From contig CAIXUZ010000038.1 of the NCBI GenBank assembly GCA_903922735.1, positions 1 to 64,000 of the forward strand: a DNA stretch of 64,000 bases, given 5' to 3'. Numbering within the stretch: the stretch's first letter is position 1; each line of letters begins with the position of its first letter. The DNA is from an uncultured Verrucomicrobia subdivision 3 bacterium (GTDB lineage: Bacteria; Verrucomicrobiota; Verrucomicrobiia; Limisphaerales; UBA11358). Below, piece by piece: positions 9,555-18,582 of the stretch. Under the pieces are notes generated by a model. The model was given only the letters and a program-made list of their open reading frames with translations. It did no database searches and had not been told where the DNA came from. Made by a program: the position numbers and the translations under genes.

Positions 9555-10247
9555 TCACTTGGGGCGCTGCGCCACGAAGGCCCAGCCCAGCGTGTGGATG
9601 TCCTGCTTCAAATGCAGATCGCACCAAAGAAAAAACCGGTTGATGAGCCAGTTGACCGGTTGGGCTCCGATGGGTTGCGTCTGCTGAATGATCTGGCCGA
9701 TGAAGGCGTAAGAACGGCCCCGATTATACAACTGCACCAAATCAAATCCGCTTGTCTTGACCAGATGCAGCAGGCCGTCGTAAGGATAGCGGAAATAATC
9801 ATACGGCACTTCATGGCGCGGCCAATACATCGGCGTACTCAAGACCAGATGCCCGCCGGGCTTCAGCACGCGATGCATTTCCCGTAGCGCCTTTAACGGA
9901 TCGGGGACGTGTTCCAGAACCTCCGTGCAGACGACGGTGTCAAAACTCGCATCGCCCAGCGGGATGTCCGTGGCGGAACCCACCACGTCCGGCGTGGAAC
10001 GGTCCGTGAGATAATCCATGCCGACATATTTTTGCGCGCCCGCAAAAAAAGTTTTTTCATAGGGCTTGCGGCCGCAGCCCACGTCGAGCGTGACGCCCTG
10101 GACATAAGTGCCGCATTGTTTGAGCGAGGCCTCCAGCATCAAGGTGTGAATAAAAGCCCGGTGACTGACGGGCAGGGAACATTTGAAAGCGCCGGGAATA
10201 TTCTCCAGTGGATGCTTGGCTAGGGGATGAGACGGAGTGCGTGGCAT
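9555..10247 (-). CDS. Class I SAM-dependent methyltransferase
   Basis: A Methyltransf_11-type Rossmann domain: motif I 'VTLDVGCGRKPYEK', motif II around 'YVGMDYLTD', 'SFDTVVCTEVLEHVPDP' and 'REMHRVLKPGGHLVLSTPMYWPRH'. 230 residues, with a helical C-terminal extension ('NWLINRFFLWCDLHL') that may touch the membrane. It follows the flippase gene by 6 bases on the same strand, so a glycan or lipid-linked-sugar substrate is likely, but the target cannot be read from the sequence. Confidence 0.8.
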   Translation of the reverse strand: MPRTPSHPLAKHPLENIPGAFKCSLPVSHRAFIHTLMLEASLKQCGTYVQGVTLDVGCGRKPYEKTFFAGAQKYVGMDYLTDRSTPDVVGSATDIPLGDASFDTVVCTEVLEHVPDPLKALREMHRVLKPGGHLVLSTPMYWPRHEVPYDYFRYPYDGLLHLVKTSGFDLVQLYNRGRSYAFIGQIIQQTQPIGAQPVNWLINRFFLWCDLHLKQDIHTLGWAFVAQRPK

Positions 10248-10253
10248 AGGAAA

Positions 10254-11810
10254 TTAATGGGCGGTGGGAACGAAGACGCGTTTGAGCAAGGCGGCGGCCT
10301 TGACGGGAACCCGGCCCAGCAGTTCGTTTTGAAAAGAGCCGGGTATGCCGAAACGCAGAAACAAATAAACGCCGAGCGAACCCGCCAGCGCGACGTGGCC
10401 GGCCAACTGAATCATGGTGCTGGCGGGTTCCAATAACCACCACGTCAACCCGGCGGCGGGCAAGTAAAGCAGCAGCGCCGCACCCATCGGTCGCAACCAA
10501 TCGATGGCAATCTCCCTGTATGAAATCTCGAAGAAACGGCCGATGCGCCAGATGCCATACGCGCCACTGAACGCGGTGCTGCAAAGAATCGAGCAACCGA
10601 TGATAGCCGCCAATCCGCCCCGGCGCGCCACCAGGAACGAAGCGGCCACAAAAATGACGCCTTCAAAAAAATACACAAAGCGCATAAAGCCAACCTGCTT
10701 GGTGAGTATGACAAAGCTGTTGTGGCAATGGACCACAGCGGAAAGGATCATCCATACCGCCAGCAACCAGTCATTCAGCACCGGCCATTGGATTTTGCCA
10801 TGCGTCCAGAGCGTGACGAACAGGCTGTTGCACAGCGCAAAAGAAACCGCCGTCCAGCCGGCGAGTGAGAAGCTGAACGTGGCCAGGCTGCGGTAACGGT
10901 CGCGTAAGCGGGTGAGCTCGCCGCGTGCGAGCATTTCCGCCAAGGCCGGCCCGGACATGTCGAACGGCCGCCAGATGAGCTGGTTCAGCAGGTTGAACAC
11001 CCGCAGGCCGATGCCCCACGCCGCCGCCGAGGCTTCGCCCAAAGTGGAGGTGATGACGAGGATCTGGCTGGTCATGATCAACTGCGTGCCGACGCCGACC
11101 AGAAAAACGTCTTTGCCATAGTTGAACATTTCGTTGAAGTGGCGCCGGGAGATTCCGCCCCAATGGCGGGCATCCGGCAGCAGTTTCAAGGTGGTGCAAG
11201 CCAGCGCCTGTCCGGCCACCGCTATCGCAGTGGCCACCAGCGATCCCAACGCCAGACTCAGCAGGCCGAAGCCGAAATGAAAGAAAATCCACTGTGCCGC
11301 AAAGTTCACCGCCAGCCCGCCTGCGCCGAGGTAATTGGCGAGGTCCATCCGCTGGTGTGCGTTCAGCACCAGGTTGAACATGCGGGTGGAGAACGACAGG
11401 GCCACAACGCCGCATTGCCAGTTGACCAGCTGGATGAATTCCGGCCGCAACGCTTCGGTTTTTACCAGCAGGCGGGCGAAAACGCCGGCCAGGCACAGCC
11501 CGATGACAAAAATAATGGCTCCTTGCAGCGTGGAAACCAGCCAGCCGGTCTTGATGAGGCTGCCGTAGTTGCCGCCATTCCGGTCGTCTTTGTGGTCAAT
11601 CAGCAGGCGGGCCACCGCTGCGGTCATGCCCGCATCAATGAGATTGAGATAGCCGGCCAGCGTGCCCATGACGATCCATAACCCGAACCGTTTGGTATCG
11701 TCCAGGTAATGCAGCGCCACCGGCACTGACGCCAGCGAGTAAAAGGCCGTGGCCGCCAGCAGAACATAGCTGGAAACGACTCCGTGAATGGCACGACGAA
11801 TCCGGGACAT
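10254..11810 (-). CDS. Wzx-like polysaccharide flippase (MOP superfamily)
   Basis: A 518-residue protein with about 12-14 hydrophobic helices in the order seen in Wzx/RfbX proteins: an N-terminal cluster 'SYVLLAATAFYSLASVPV', a charged loop after 'FGLWIVMGTLAGYLNLID', and a central 'FNYGKDVFLVGVGTQLIMTSQ'. Such proteins flip undecaprenyl-PP-linked oligosaccharide units across the inner membrane. It is the only flippase in the island. No wzy polymerase is certain here; the membrane protein at 12172-14085 is one candidate. Confidence 0.85.
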   Translation of the reverse strand: MSRIRRAIHGVVSSYVLLAATAFYSLASVPVALHYLDDTKRFGLWIVMGTLAGYLNLIDAGMTAAVARLLIDHKDDRNGGNYGSLIKTGWLVSTLQGAIIFVIGLCLAGVFARLLVKTEALRPEFIQLVNWQCGVVALSFSTRMFNLVLNAHQRMDLANYLGAGGLAVNFAAQWIFFHFGFGLLSLALGSLVATAIAVAGQALACTTLKLLPDARHWGGISRRHFNEMFNYGKDVFLVGVGTQLIMTSQILVITSTLGEASAAAWGIGLRVFNLLNQLIWRPFDMSGPALAEMLARGELTRLRDRYRSLATFSFSLAGWTAVSFALCNSLFVTLWTHGKIQWPVLNDWLLAVWMILSAVVHCHNSFVILTKQVGFMRFVYFFEGVIFVAASFLVARRGGLAAIIGCSILCSTAFSGAYGIWRIGRFFEISYREIAIDWLRPMGAALLLYLPAAGLTWWLLEPASTMIQLAGHVALAGSLGVYLFLRFGIPGSFQNELLGRVPVKAAALLKRVFVPTAH

Positions 11811-11924
11811 TGCTGGTTGGATTCTGCCGCATCGGACACGGCCAACTCAATTGAATTGTAAAGAAAGGCCCGCTGAAATTTTCGCTCGCCAGCCCTGCGC
11901 CAGTGGCCCAAACTTTTGCACCGA

Positions 11925-12170
11925 ATGGAACTCGCAATTCTCATGCCCAGCCTGAACGAGGCGGAGACCATCGCCCTCTGCATTGAAAAGGCCAGGCTCG
12001 GCCTCCAGCGCGCCGGGGTGGCTGGGGAGATCCTCATCTCCGAAAAGCTCGGCGCCCGCGTGGTGGCGATGAATGACAAAGGCTATGGCAACTTCCGGCC
12101 GGTTTGCCACCGGCCATTTCATTTCGGGCTGAATAATTTGTTGAGCTTCGAACGCGCCGCGATTTTCTAA
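11925..12170 (+). pseudogene. Remnant of a GT2 glycosyltransferase gene
   Basis: The reading begins as a proper GT2 enzyme ('MELAILMPSLNEAETIALCIEKA') and continues 'GVAGEILI', but the next expected block, the conserved nucleotide-binding 'ADNGSTDGS' segment, is missing, and the text resumes at 'SEKLGARVVAMNDKGYG'. After that the family sequence stops and 25 unrelated residues run to a TAA at 12168-12170. So at least two deletions have removed the catalytic core, leaving 81 of some 350-400 residues. The stop is 1 base before the ATG of the next gene. A 7-bp hairpin (12097-12103 with 12109-12115) lies at the second break. Confidence 0.75.
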
Positions 12171-12171
12171 G

Positions 12172-14085
12172 ATGCAATCGAACCGCATACCCATGGCCCT
12201 CCGGCTGACTGGATTATGGCTTCTTTGGGCCGCGTGGTGTCAATGCTGCGGCTGGTGGCTTTCCGCCCTTCACCAGCTTTCCGGGTGGGGTTATCTCACG
12301 GCCGCGCCAATTTTATTGGGTGCGGGTTGGTGGTGGCTCAAAACCACTGCGGCCCCAGAAACCAAAGCGGTTTTCTCGCCGGTAAATAAACTGGGCCGGC
12401 GTTTCCGGCGTCCGCTGCCGATGATTTATCTCGGCATTGCGGCGCTGTCGCTGGTGGCCGCGCTGCTTTATGCGCCGTGGAGCTTCGACGCCACCAGCAG
12501 CCGGCTGCCCCGCATCCTTTACTGGTGGGCGGCGCAGCACTGGTATTGGATCGGCACGATTGACCACCGGCTCGATCTGGGCGGCTGCGGTTACGAATGG
12601 CAGATGCTGCCGGTGATTATCTTTACGCGCACCGACCGGCTGATTTTTTTGTTGAGCTGGATTCCGTTCCTGTTGCTGCCGGGACTGGTCTTTTATGCGT
12701 TCCGGGCGCTGGGCGTCACCGGGCGGAGCGCGCGGCGATGGATGTGGCTGCTGCCGTCGGGATTTTGCTACGCGCTCCAGTGCAGCGGCCTGCAAAACGA
12801 CGGTTACATGGTTCTTTATACGCTGGGCTTCGTTAGCTTTGCGGTGCTGGCCAGCCACCGCCGCCGGGCCGTTTTTCTGTGGCTGGCGTTGCTGGCGGCG
12901 GCGCTGCTGACCAGCGCCAAGCTGTCCAACCTGCCGCTCCTCTTGCCGCTGGGCCTGCTGCTGCTGCCGGCCCTGCGCGTGGTGAACTGGATGAACTGGC
13001 GAACCCTCCTCATTGTTTTCATTGCGGTTGGCTGCTCGTTTGTTCCGCTGGCGTTCCTTTGTTGGAAACATTCCGGTGACTGGTCGGGTGACCCGACCGA
13101 CCGCCAGTGGGGTGTTCATCCCCGCAACTCGGCCGGTGCGTTCGTCGCCAACTCCCTCGCCATTGTCAACGATACCTTGCAGCCTCCCGTTTTTCCCGTC
13201 GCCAAAAAACTCAATAATTGGTTGGAGCCGCTGAATCAGACCCATTTTATGCAATGGCTGCGCTGGGCGCAGCCCAACAGCGAAGGCTTTCGCTTTGGCG
13301 AGATGGTTTACGAAGGCCAGGCCGGTCTGGGTTGCGGACTTGGACTTTATGGTCTGTTTTTATTGTCGGGCGTCTGGTTTGTCAGATCCGCCCTGCGCGG
13401 CGTCCCGGCGGTTCTCCCTTGGGCCTGGCGGCTGGCGCCGTGGACCGCCTGGCTGTCGCTGGGCGTGCTTTTGGCCAAGCTGGCTTTTACGCATGTCACC
13501 CGCTACGGCGCGCCGTATTATCCGCTTTGCCTCATCTCCATTTTGCTCCTGCCCCGCATCGCCATTTTGGAACGACGCAAAGTTGCCGCCGTGATTTCCG
13601 GGCTGGCCATGCTGGCGGTCGTGCCGGTGATTTTGTTGACACCGGCCCGGCCGGTGATTCCGTGCGAGCGGCTCGCGCAGTTTTTTAACCGCCCGGCCCT
13701 GCAAGCCTTCGCCGCCAAATACCATTTTTGGGCGGTGATGCGCGACGACCTCGCGCCATTGCGGGATCAATTGCCGCCCGGCGTGGCGCGCGTGGGTTAC
13801 GCCGGTGGGTTCCGAGACACGTCGTATGGCCTCTGGAAACCATTTGGCAGCCGGGTGATCGTGGAACTCGGCTTGCCGCTGGGCTCCAAGCTCCGACCGC
13901 CGGTGGATTTGGAATATGCCGTGGTCACCGAAAGAGGGTTGCGGGAACGCTATGGAATGGGATTGGCGGAGTGGCTGGGTTTTGCCCGCGCGCAAATTAT
14001 TTTTGAAATGAAGCGCAACACCTCACTGGTGGCATCCGATCTGAACTCCTATGAGGTCTGGTATCTCGTCCGGTTCCGGCCTTGA
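12172..14085 (+). CDS. Large multi-pass membrane protein, possible GT-C glycosyltransferase or polymerase
   Basis: 637 residues with about 11-12 hydrophobic helices, then a soluble C-terminal part of about 130 residues ('PALQAFAAKYHFWAVMRDD' onward). A long outer loop near residues 110-140 carries 'QHWYWIGTIDHRLDLGGCGYEWQ', the place where GT-C enzymes keep acidic residues. I cannot assign a family with certainty. Its position beside a flippase and a lost GT2 gene suits glycan assembly. Start ATG 12172, directly after the remnant's stop. Confidence 0.6.
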   Translation: MQSNRIPMALRLTGLWLLWAAWCQCCGWWLSALHQLSGWGYLTAAPILLGAGWWWLKTTAAPETKAVFSPVNKLGRRFRRPLPMIYLGIAALSLVAALLYAPWSFDATSSRLPRILYWWAAQHWYWIGTIDHRLDLGGCGYEWQMLPVIIFTRTDRLIFLLSWIPFLLLPGLVFYAFRALGVTGRSARRWMWLLPSGFCYALQCSGLQNDGYMVLYTLGFVSFAVLASHRRRAVFLWLALLAAALLTSAKLSNLPLLLPLGLLLLPALRVVNWMNWRTLLIVFIAVGCSFVPLAFLCWKHSGDWSGDPTDRQWGVHPRNSAGAFVANSLAIVNDTLQPPVFPVAKKLNNWLEPLNQTHFMQWLRWAQPNSEGFRFGEMVYEGQAGLGCGLGLYGLFLLSGVWFVRSALRGVPAVLPWAWRLAPWTAWLSLGVLLAKLAFTHVTRYGAPYYPLCLISILLLPRIAILERRKVAAVISGLAMLAVVPVILLTPARPVIPCERLAQFFNRPALQAFAAKYHFWAVMRDDLAPLRDQLPPGVARVGYAGGFRDTSYGLWKPFGSRVIVELGLPLGSKLRPPVDLEYAVVTERGLRERYGMGLAEWLGFARAQIIFEMKRNTSLVASDLNSYEVWYLVRFRP

Positions 14086-14116
14086 TGCGCCGGTGATTAT
14101 TCCGGACGGCCCGCCG

Positions 14117-14914
14117 TCATTTGCGGATGCCCAGCCGCAAAAATAAAAGGGGGCGCAATATCCCCCACCAATCATGAAACGGGCGGATGTGGGAATGTTT
14201 CATGCCGTCTTTAAAATGGACGTAAGATTTTGTCACTGGCACTTCCGCCACCCGGTAGCCCCGGCGGAGTACATTATAGTGGACGTAGGTTTCCAATTCA
14301 TAATGATCCAGCCATTCCTGCCAGATGTTAAACTGCGGTTTGTCGTAAAACATTCCGATTTTATAGGCCCGGAACCCGTTCAGCGCGTCGGTGCACCGAA
14401 ACCCAGTAAAGCCGCTCATCACCAGGGCATGCACCGGGACCATCAGGCGCCGGAAGAGTGGAATGGACGGCGAGCTGCCGCCTTGCAGCATGCGCGAGCC
14501 CTGCACATAATCTTTGCCATCCTGATAAATGGGTGCCAGCAGGCGCGGAACTTCGTTGGGATCATCCTTGTTGTTGCCGGCCATGATCACCACCACCTGG
14601 TGGTTGGTCTTATGCGCATGCTCGATGATGTTTTTGATGGCGCGTCCCAGGCCGCCATTTACGGTCTGACGCAGCACGGTAAAACCGCTTTGCTCGAGGA
14701 TTTCCGGCGTTCCATCGCTTGAAGCGTCGTCATGAAAAACGACATCAATGCCCGACCAGCGCGGAAACCGCGCCAGCAACAGCGGCACGCTCTCGCCATT
14801 GTTATAGAACACCACTCCCACCAGCGGCCGGCCCAGCGGATGATTTTTCATCATCTCTTCCAACCCGCTGGTGGACCGGTTTTCCTCATGCCCGTTTTTG
14901 ACAACACTCGTCAC
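14117..14914 (-). CDS. Glycosyltransferase family 2, polyprenol-phosphate type with altered metal motif
   Basis: It reads as a DPM1-like GT-A enzyme: 'GVVFYNNGESVPLLLARF', 'VVFHDDASSDGTPEIL', 'GGLGRAIKNII', 'YVQGSRML'. At the position where these enzymes have a D-x-D metal motif ('DADGQDDP' type) it has 'MAGNNKDDPNEV': the first Asp residues are replaced by Asn while the following 'DDP' is kept. 265 residues. Start ATG 14914; the double Met at residues 21-22 is an alternative. It stands alone on the minus strand between two plus-strand units. Confidence 0.8.
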   Translation of the reverse strand: MTSVVKNGHEENRSTSGLEEMMKNHPLGRPLVGVVFYNNGESVPLLLARFPRWSGIDVVFHDDASSDGTPEILEQSGFTVLRQTVNGGLGRAIKNIIEHAHKTNHQVVVIMAGNNKDDPNEVPRLLAPIYQDGKDYVQGSRMLQGGSSPSIPLFRRLMVPVHALVMSGFTGFRCTDALNGFRAYKIGMFYDKPQFNIWQEWLDHYELETYVHYNVLRRGYRVAEVPVTKSYVHFKDGMKHSHIRPFHDWWGILRPLLFLRLGIRK

Positions 14915-15202
14915 AAATAAATTTGAAAATGCAAAAGGTGTGCTGACCGGCGATCACCAACTCAATGTGGACAGCACGATTGGAACGCGCAGCGTCAAGC
15001 AAGTGGGCGGGCTTGTAAAGTAAATTCAATTCGCGAGGGGTGCCGTATGTTTCCGCCGGTTTCCAAGCTCCGTCATCCGGGGGTGCAGAACAATAAATGA
15101 CGTTTGCCGGGCTGGAAAAAACTGATGCATTTATCCATGCATATCCTTATGCTGGTTCCTTTCAAGCCCGTTGAACGCATTGTTGCCACAACTTGATTGC
15201 CT

Positions 15203-15766
15203 ATGAACCTGCATCCTCAAGCCTTGGTGGATCCGGGGGCCATCGTGGGTGCCCGTACCCGGGTCTGGGCCTTTGCCCATGTCTGCGCGGGTGCCGTGGT
15301 CGGGGAAGATTGCAACCTTTGCGACCACACGTTTGTTGAAAAGGGTGTGCGGATTGGTCATCGCGTCACCCTCAAATGCGGCGTTTATCTTTGGGACGGG
15401 GTCGTGCTCGACGACGACGTATTTGTTGGACCCGGCGTGGCTTTCGTCAACGATTTGCGTCCCCGCAGCCGGAAATATCCCGCTCAATTTTTGAAGACCC
15501 ATTTGCAACAGGGCTGCACCGTGGGTGCCAATGCCACCCTCCTGCCGGTGACCATCGGTCGCGGGGCCATGGTCGCGGCGGGCGCGGTGGTCACGCGGGA
15601 TGTGCCCGCGCATGCGCTGGTTCGGGGCAATCCGGCCCGCTGGGTCAACTGGGTTTGCGACTGCGGCGAAACCTTGGATTTCCAAGCCCGCGCCCGGACC
15701 GCCTGCGGCTGCGGCCGGAATTTTCTGAAAGTTTCTGAAACCTCCATTCAAGCCATAAACCCATGA
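15203..15766 (+). CDS. Left-handed beta-helix N-acetyltransferase for a 3-amino-dideoxyhexose (QdtC/FdtC-like)
   Basis: Hexapeptide repeats run over residues 5-140 ('ALVDPGAIVGARTRVWAF', 'AVVGEDCNLCDHTFVEKGV', 'VTIGRGAMVAAGAVV'), with the 'FVNDLRPRS' segment of the WlbB/WbpD/FdtC group. With the two genes downstream it should acetylate the 3-amino group of dTDP-3-amino-3,6-dideoxyhexose. The C-terminus adds about 45 residues with two CxC pairs ('CDCGETL' and 'CGCGRNF'), a possible zinc ribbon. Start ATG 15203 (TTG 15197 also in frame). Its stop overlaps the next start by ATGA. The 288-base gap upstream shows no gene. Confidence 0.85.
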   Translation: MNLHPQALVDPGAIVGARTRVWAFAHVCAGAVVGEDCNLCDHTFVEKGVRIGHRVTLKCGVYLWDGVVLDDDVFVGPGVAFVNDLRPRSRKYPAQFLKTHLQQGCTVGANATLLPVTIGRGAMVAAGAVVTRDVPAHALVRGNPARWVNWVCDCGETLDFQARARTACGCGRNFLKVSETSIQAINP

Positions 15767-16185
15767 GCCTGATCGACTGCAAACTCATTGACCTGCCCAA
15801 GATCAACGATCCGCGCGGCAACCTGACGTTTATTGAAGGCGGGCGGCATGTGCCCTTTGACATCAAACGCGTGTTTTACCTCTACGATGTGCCCGGCGGC
15901 GCGGATCGCGGCGGCCATGCTTTGAAAAAATGCCACCAATTTCTGATCGCCATGTCGGGCAGCTTTGACGTCATCCTTTACGATGGCAAGGAAAAGCAGC
16001 GCATCCAGTTGAATCGTTCCTACCACGGCTTGATCATCCCGCCGATGATCTGGCGGGAAATGGACAATTTTTCCTCCGGCTCGGTCTGCCTCGCCCTGGC
16101 CTCGGCCGTTTACGATGCCGGCGATTATTATCGGGATTACAACGAATATCTGACGGCGCTCGCCGTTTCCCGCCCCGGCAAATGA
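15763..16185 (+). CDS. dTDP-4-oxo-6-deoxyglucose 3,4-ketoisomerase (FdtA/QdtA, cupin)
   Basis: A 140-residue single cupin: '[54 protein letters not shown]' in pieces matches the WxcM-like/FdtA family, including the active-site His pair ('[11 protein letters not shown]'). FdtA and QdtA move the keto group from C4 to C3 of dTDP-4-oxo-6-deoxyglucose, giving galacto or gluco products; the sequence alone does not tell me which. It overlaps both neighbours by ATGA, so the three proteins are translationally coupled. Confidence 0.9.
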   Translation: MSLIDCKLIDLPKINDPRGNLTFIEGGRHVPFDIKRVFYLYDVPGGADRGGHALKKCHQFLIAMSGSFDVILYDGKEKQRIQLNRSYHGLIIPPMIWREMDNFSSGSVCLALASAVYDAGDYYRDYNEYLTALAVSRPGK

Positions 16186-17312
16186 ATATTCCCTTCAACG
16201 ATTTCGCCTCGCCCTATCAGGAATTGAAGGCGGAACTGGACGAGGCTTACGCCCGTTTCATGCAGTCGGGCTGGTATGTTTTGGGCCGGGAAGTCGAGGG
16301 GTTCGAGCAGGAATACGCCGCCTATTGCGGCACCAAATATTGTGTCGGGGTGGCCAATTGCCTGGATGCCATGCACCTCGTTTTACGGGCGTGGAACATC
16401 GGCCCCGGCGACGAAGTCATCGTGCCTTCCAATACTTACATCGCCACCTGGCTGGCGATTTCCCACGCGGGGGCCACGCCGGTGCCGGTGGAGCCGGATG
16501 GGCGAACTCATAATCTGGATCCCGCCGGTCTGGCCGCCGCCCTCACTCCCCGCACCAGGGCCATCATGCCGGTGCATCTATACGGCCAGCCGGCGGACAT
16601 GGATCCCATCATGGCCTTCGCCGGCCGGCATGGGTTGAAAGTGCTGGAAGACGCGGCGCAGGCGCAGGGGGCTCTTTATAAAGGCCGCCGCGCGGGCGCG
16701 CTGGGCCATGCGGCCGGACACAGCTTTTATCCCACCAAAAATCTGGGCGCCTTCGGCGACGCCGGGGCCGTCACCACGGACGACCCGGAACTGGCCGGCC
16801 GCTTGAAAGTCCTGCGCAACTACGGTTCCCAAAAACGCTACTACAACGAGGTGATCGGCTATAATTCGCGGTTGGACGAATTGCAGGCGGCCTTTCTTCG
16901 CATCAAACTCCGCCACTTGGATGAATGGAACGAACGGCGCTCCAAGATCGCCAGCTGTTATTTGGAAGCATTGCAAACGGAAATCGGAAGTCGGCAATCA
17001 GAAATGACGTTGCCTTTTGTTCCGGCTTGGGCCAGCCCGGTTTGGCACCTGTTCGTCATCCGTCATCCGCAACGCGATGTGCTGCGGGAGAAACTAGCCG
17101 CGGCCGGCATCGCCACCCTGATTCATTACCCGGTGCCGCCCCATCGTTCCGGGGCCTATGCCGGTTTGCGGCTGGCGCAACCCTCTTTGCCATTGGCGGA
17201 CACGCTCGCCGCCGAAGTTTTAAGCCTGCCTATTGGGCCGCATTTGACGGAGGCGCACGCCCGGCAGATTGCCGGCGCATTAAACGAATCATTGAACCTC
17301 CTGGCCGGGTGA
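16182..17312 (+). CDS. DegT/DnrJ/EryC1 aminotransferase (FdtB/QdtB-like)
   Basis: A PLP-dependent sugar aminotransferase: '[21 protein letters not shown]' at the start, '[34 protein letters not shown]' in pieces, 'EDAAQAQGA' and the Schiff-base lysine in '[18 protein letters not shown]'. It should aminate C3 of the keto sugar made by the gene before it. 376 residues. Around 16978-17006 a GGAAATCGGAAGTCGGCAAT stretch encodes 'EIGSRQSE', similar in style to the intergenic repeat at 54331-54366, so a short element may have inserted in frame in a loop. Confidence 0.9.
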   Translation: MNIPFNDFASPYQELKAELDEAYARFMQSGWYVLGREVEGFEQEYAAYCGTKYCVGVANCLDAMHLVLRAWNIGPGDEVIVPSNTYIATWLAISHAGATPVPVEPDGRTHNLDPAGLAAALTPRTRAIMPVHLYGQPADMDPIMAFAGRHGLKVLEDAAQAQGALYKGRRAGALGHAAGHSFYPTKNLGAFGDAGAVTTDDPELAGRLKVLRNYGSQKRYYNEVIGYNSRLDELQAAFLRIKLRHLDEWNERRSKIASCYLEALQTEIGSRQSEMTLPFVPAWASPVWHLFVIRHPQRDVLREKLAAAGIATLIHYPVPPHRSGAYAGLRLAQPSLPLADTLAAEVLSLPIGPHLTEAHARQIAGALNESLNLLAG

Positions 17313-17334
17313 CTTTTATTTCAAAGATTTAAAA

Positions 17335-18576
17335 TCACCGGTGCTGCTCCACGGCTTCGCGATAGAAACTTCGCATCTGCTCGTTGATCAGGCGCATGGT
17401 GTAATTTTGGGTGACGTGCGCGCGCGCGGCGGCGGACATCGCGGCGAGCAGCGAACGGTCGCGGTCAATCTTTTCCAGGAAATTCGCCAGCGCAGCAACC
17501 GCTGCCGCCGGATTCGCTGTCGGCGCGGCGAAGCCGGTCGCCGGTGTGATTTGCGATGCCGGGCCGCCGATGTCGAGGCAGCCAACGGGTCGGCCCGCCG
17601 CCATCGCTTCCAGACAGACGTTGCCGAAACCTTCGTGCAGCGCCGGATGCAGCAGGACATGGGATTGACCGAGTTTTTCCAGCACGTCGGTGTATTTCGG
17701 CAGGGTGCCCAGGAATTTCACGCGGGCCGAAACCCCCGTTCTAGCAGCGGTTTTTTCCAGTTCCCGCCGGAACGGGCCGTCGTTGACAATCCACAATTCC
17801 GCTTCGGAACTTTTTCCGGCGAACTGCGCGAAGGCGCGGATGGCCAGGTGAAATCCTTTCCAATGAACGTGTCGCCCGATGCAAATGGCCCGAAGCGGAC
17901 CGGGCGGCGGCGCGGGCAGCGCGGCGAATTGCGCGAGGTCGGTGTCGGTGAGCGCCATTTGCGGCAGGCGTTCGACCCGGCGGGCGCCCAGTTGCTGGAG
18001 GGCGGCGCAGCTTTCGCGCGTGACGCCGATGGCGATGGTGGCGGCGCGGGCGGTATGGCGCAGCGCGGAGCTGTGTTCGCAAAAACTTCGGGCGCCGTCG
18101 CGGGCGGCTTCGCTGAGCTGGTAGCGCAGTGGCAACTCGCGGACAAAAGAGCGCGGCGGGGTTTCCGCGGCGCCGACCGGACCCCAGATGAACGGCCGGT
18201 TTAATTCGCGCAGCCCGCTCGGCGACCAGTAACGGCCGTAGGTGACGTGGTGAACGAGGTCGAAGTTGATTTTCCGATGCAGTTCGCGGACCACGCCGCG
18301 AAGCTGCTCCTGCCAGAGGTGGTAGTAAATTGCGGTGGTCGAAGTTTTCCGGCTCAGCCACTGGAACGCGGGCGGCAGTTTAAAAAAAACGGGATAAAAA
18401 TTCGGCCGTGGATTTTTTTCGAGCCACGGTTCGGTGAGTTCGCGGTATTGGTGGGCGTCGGCGATGACCGCCCAGACCTCGTGTTCGCGCAGCGCCTCGT
18501 TGATGGCGCGCCAGGCGTTGCCCGGTTCGGAAGTCTGGCACGGGAAGCAGGAGTAGGTGGAGAGCAGGACTTTCAT
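17335..18576 (-). CDS. Glycosyltransferase family 4
   Basis: 413-residue GT-B protein: 'MKVLLSTYSCFPCQTSEPGNAWRAI' type N-terminus in which 'EPGNAW' resembles the acceptor loop of GT4 enzymes, then 'AICIGRHVHWKGFHLAIRAF' and 'HPALHEGFGNVCLEAMAAGRP' of the donor domain. It lies 6 bases after the GT2 gene at 18583-19437 on the same strand, and it converges with the deoxyhexose operon, 22 bases from its end. These two transferases are candidates for adding the 3-amino sugar (inference from position). Confidence 0.85.
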   Translation of the reverse strand: MKVLLSTYSCFPCQTSEPGNAWRAINEALREHEVWAVIADAHQYRELTEPWLEKNPRPNFYPVFFKLPPAFQWLSRKTSTTAIYYHLWQEQLRGVVRELHRKINFDLVHHVTYGRYWSPSGLRELNRPFIWGPVGAAETPPRSFVRELPLRYQLSEAARDGARSFCEHSSALRHTARAATIAIGVTRESCAALQQLGARRVERLPQMALTDTDLAQFAALPAPPPGPLRAICIGRHVHWKGFHLAIRAFAQFAGKSSEAELWIVNDGPFRRELEKTAARTGVSARVKFLGTLPKYTDVLEKLGQSHVLLHPALHEGFGNVCLEAMAAGRPVGCLDIGGPASQITPATGFAAPTANPAAAVAALANFLEKIDRDRSLLAAMSAAARAHVTQNYTMRLINEQMRSFYREAVEQHR

Positions 18577-18582
18577 GCCGCA

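Noticed and set aside
14898..15023. Promoter-like TTGACA and a short open stretch ending at 15023 in the gap before the deoxyhexose operon
   Set aside because: No good -10 box at a normal distance, and the short open frame has no start or family similarity; likely chance or an unreadable remnant.
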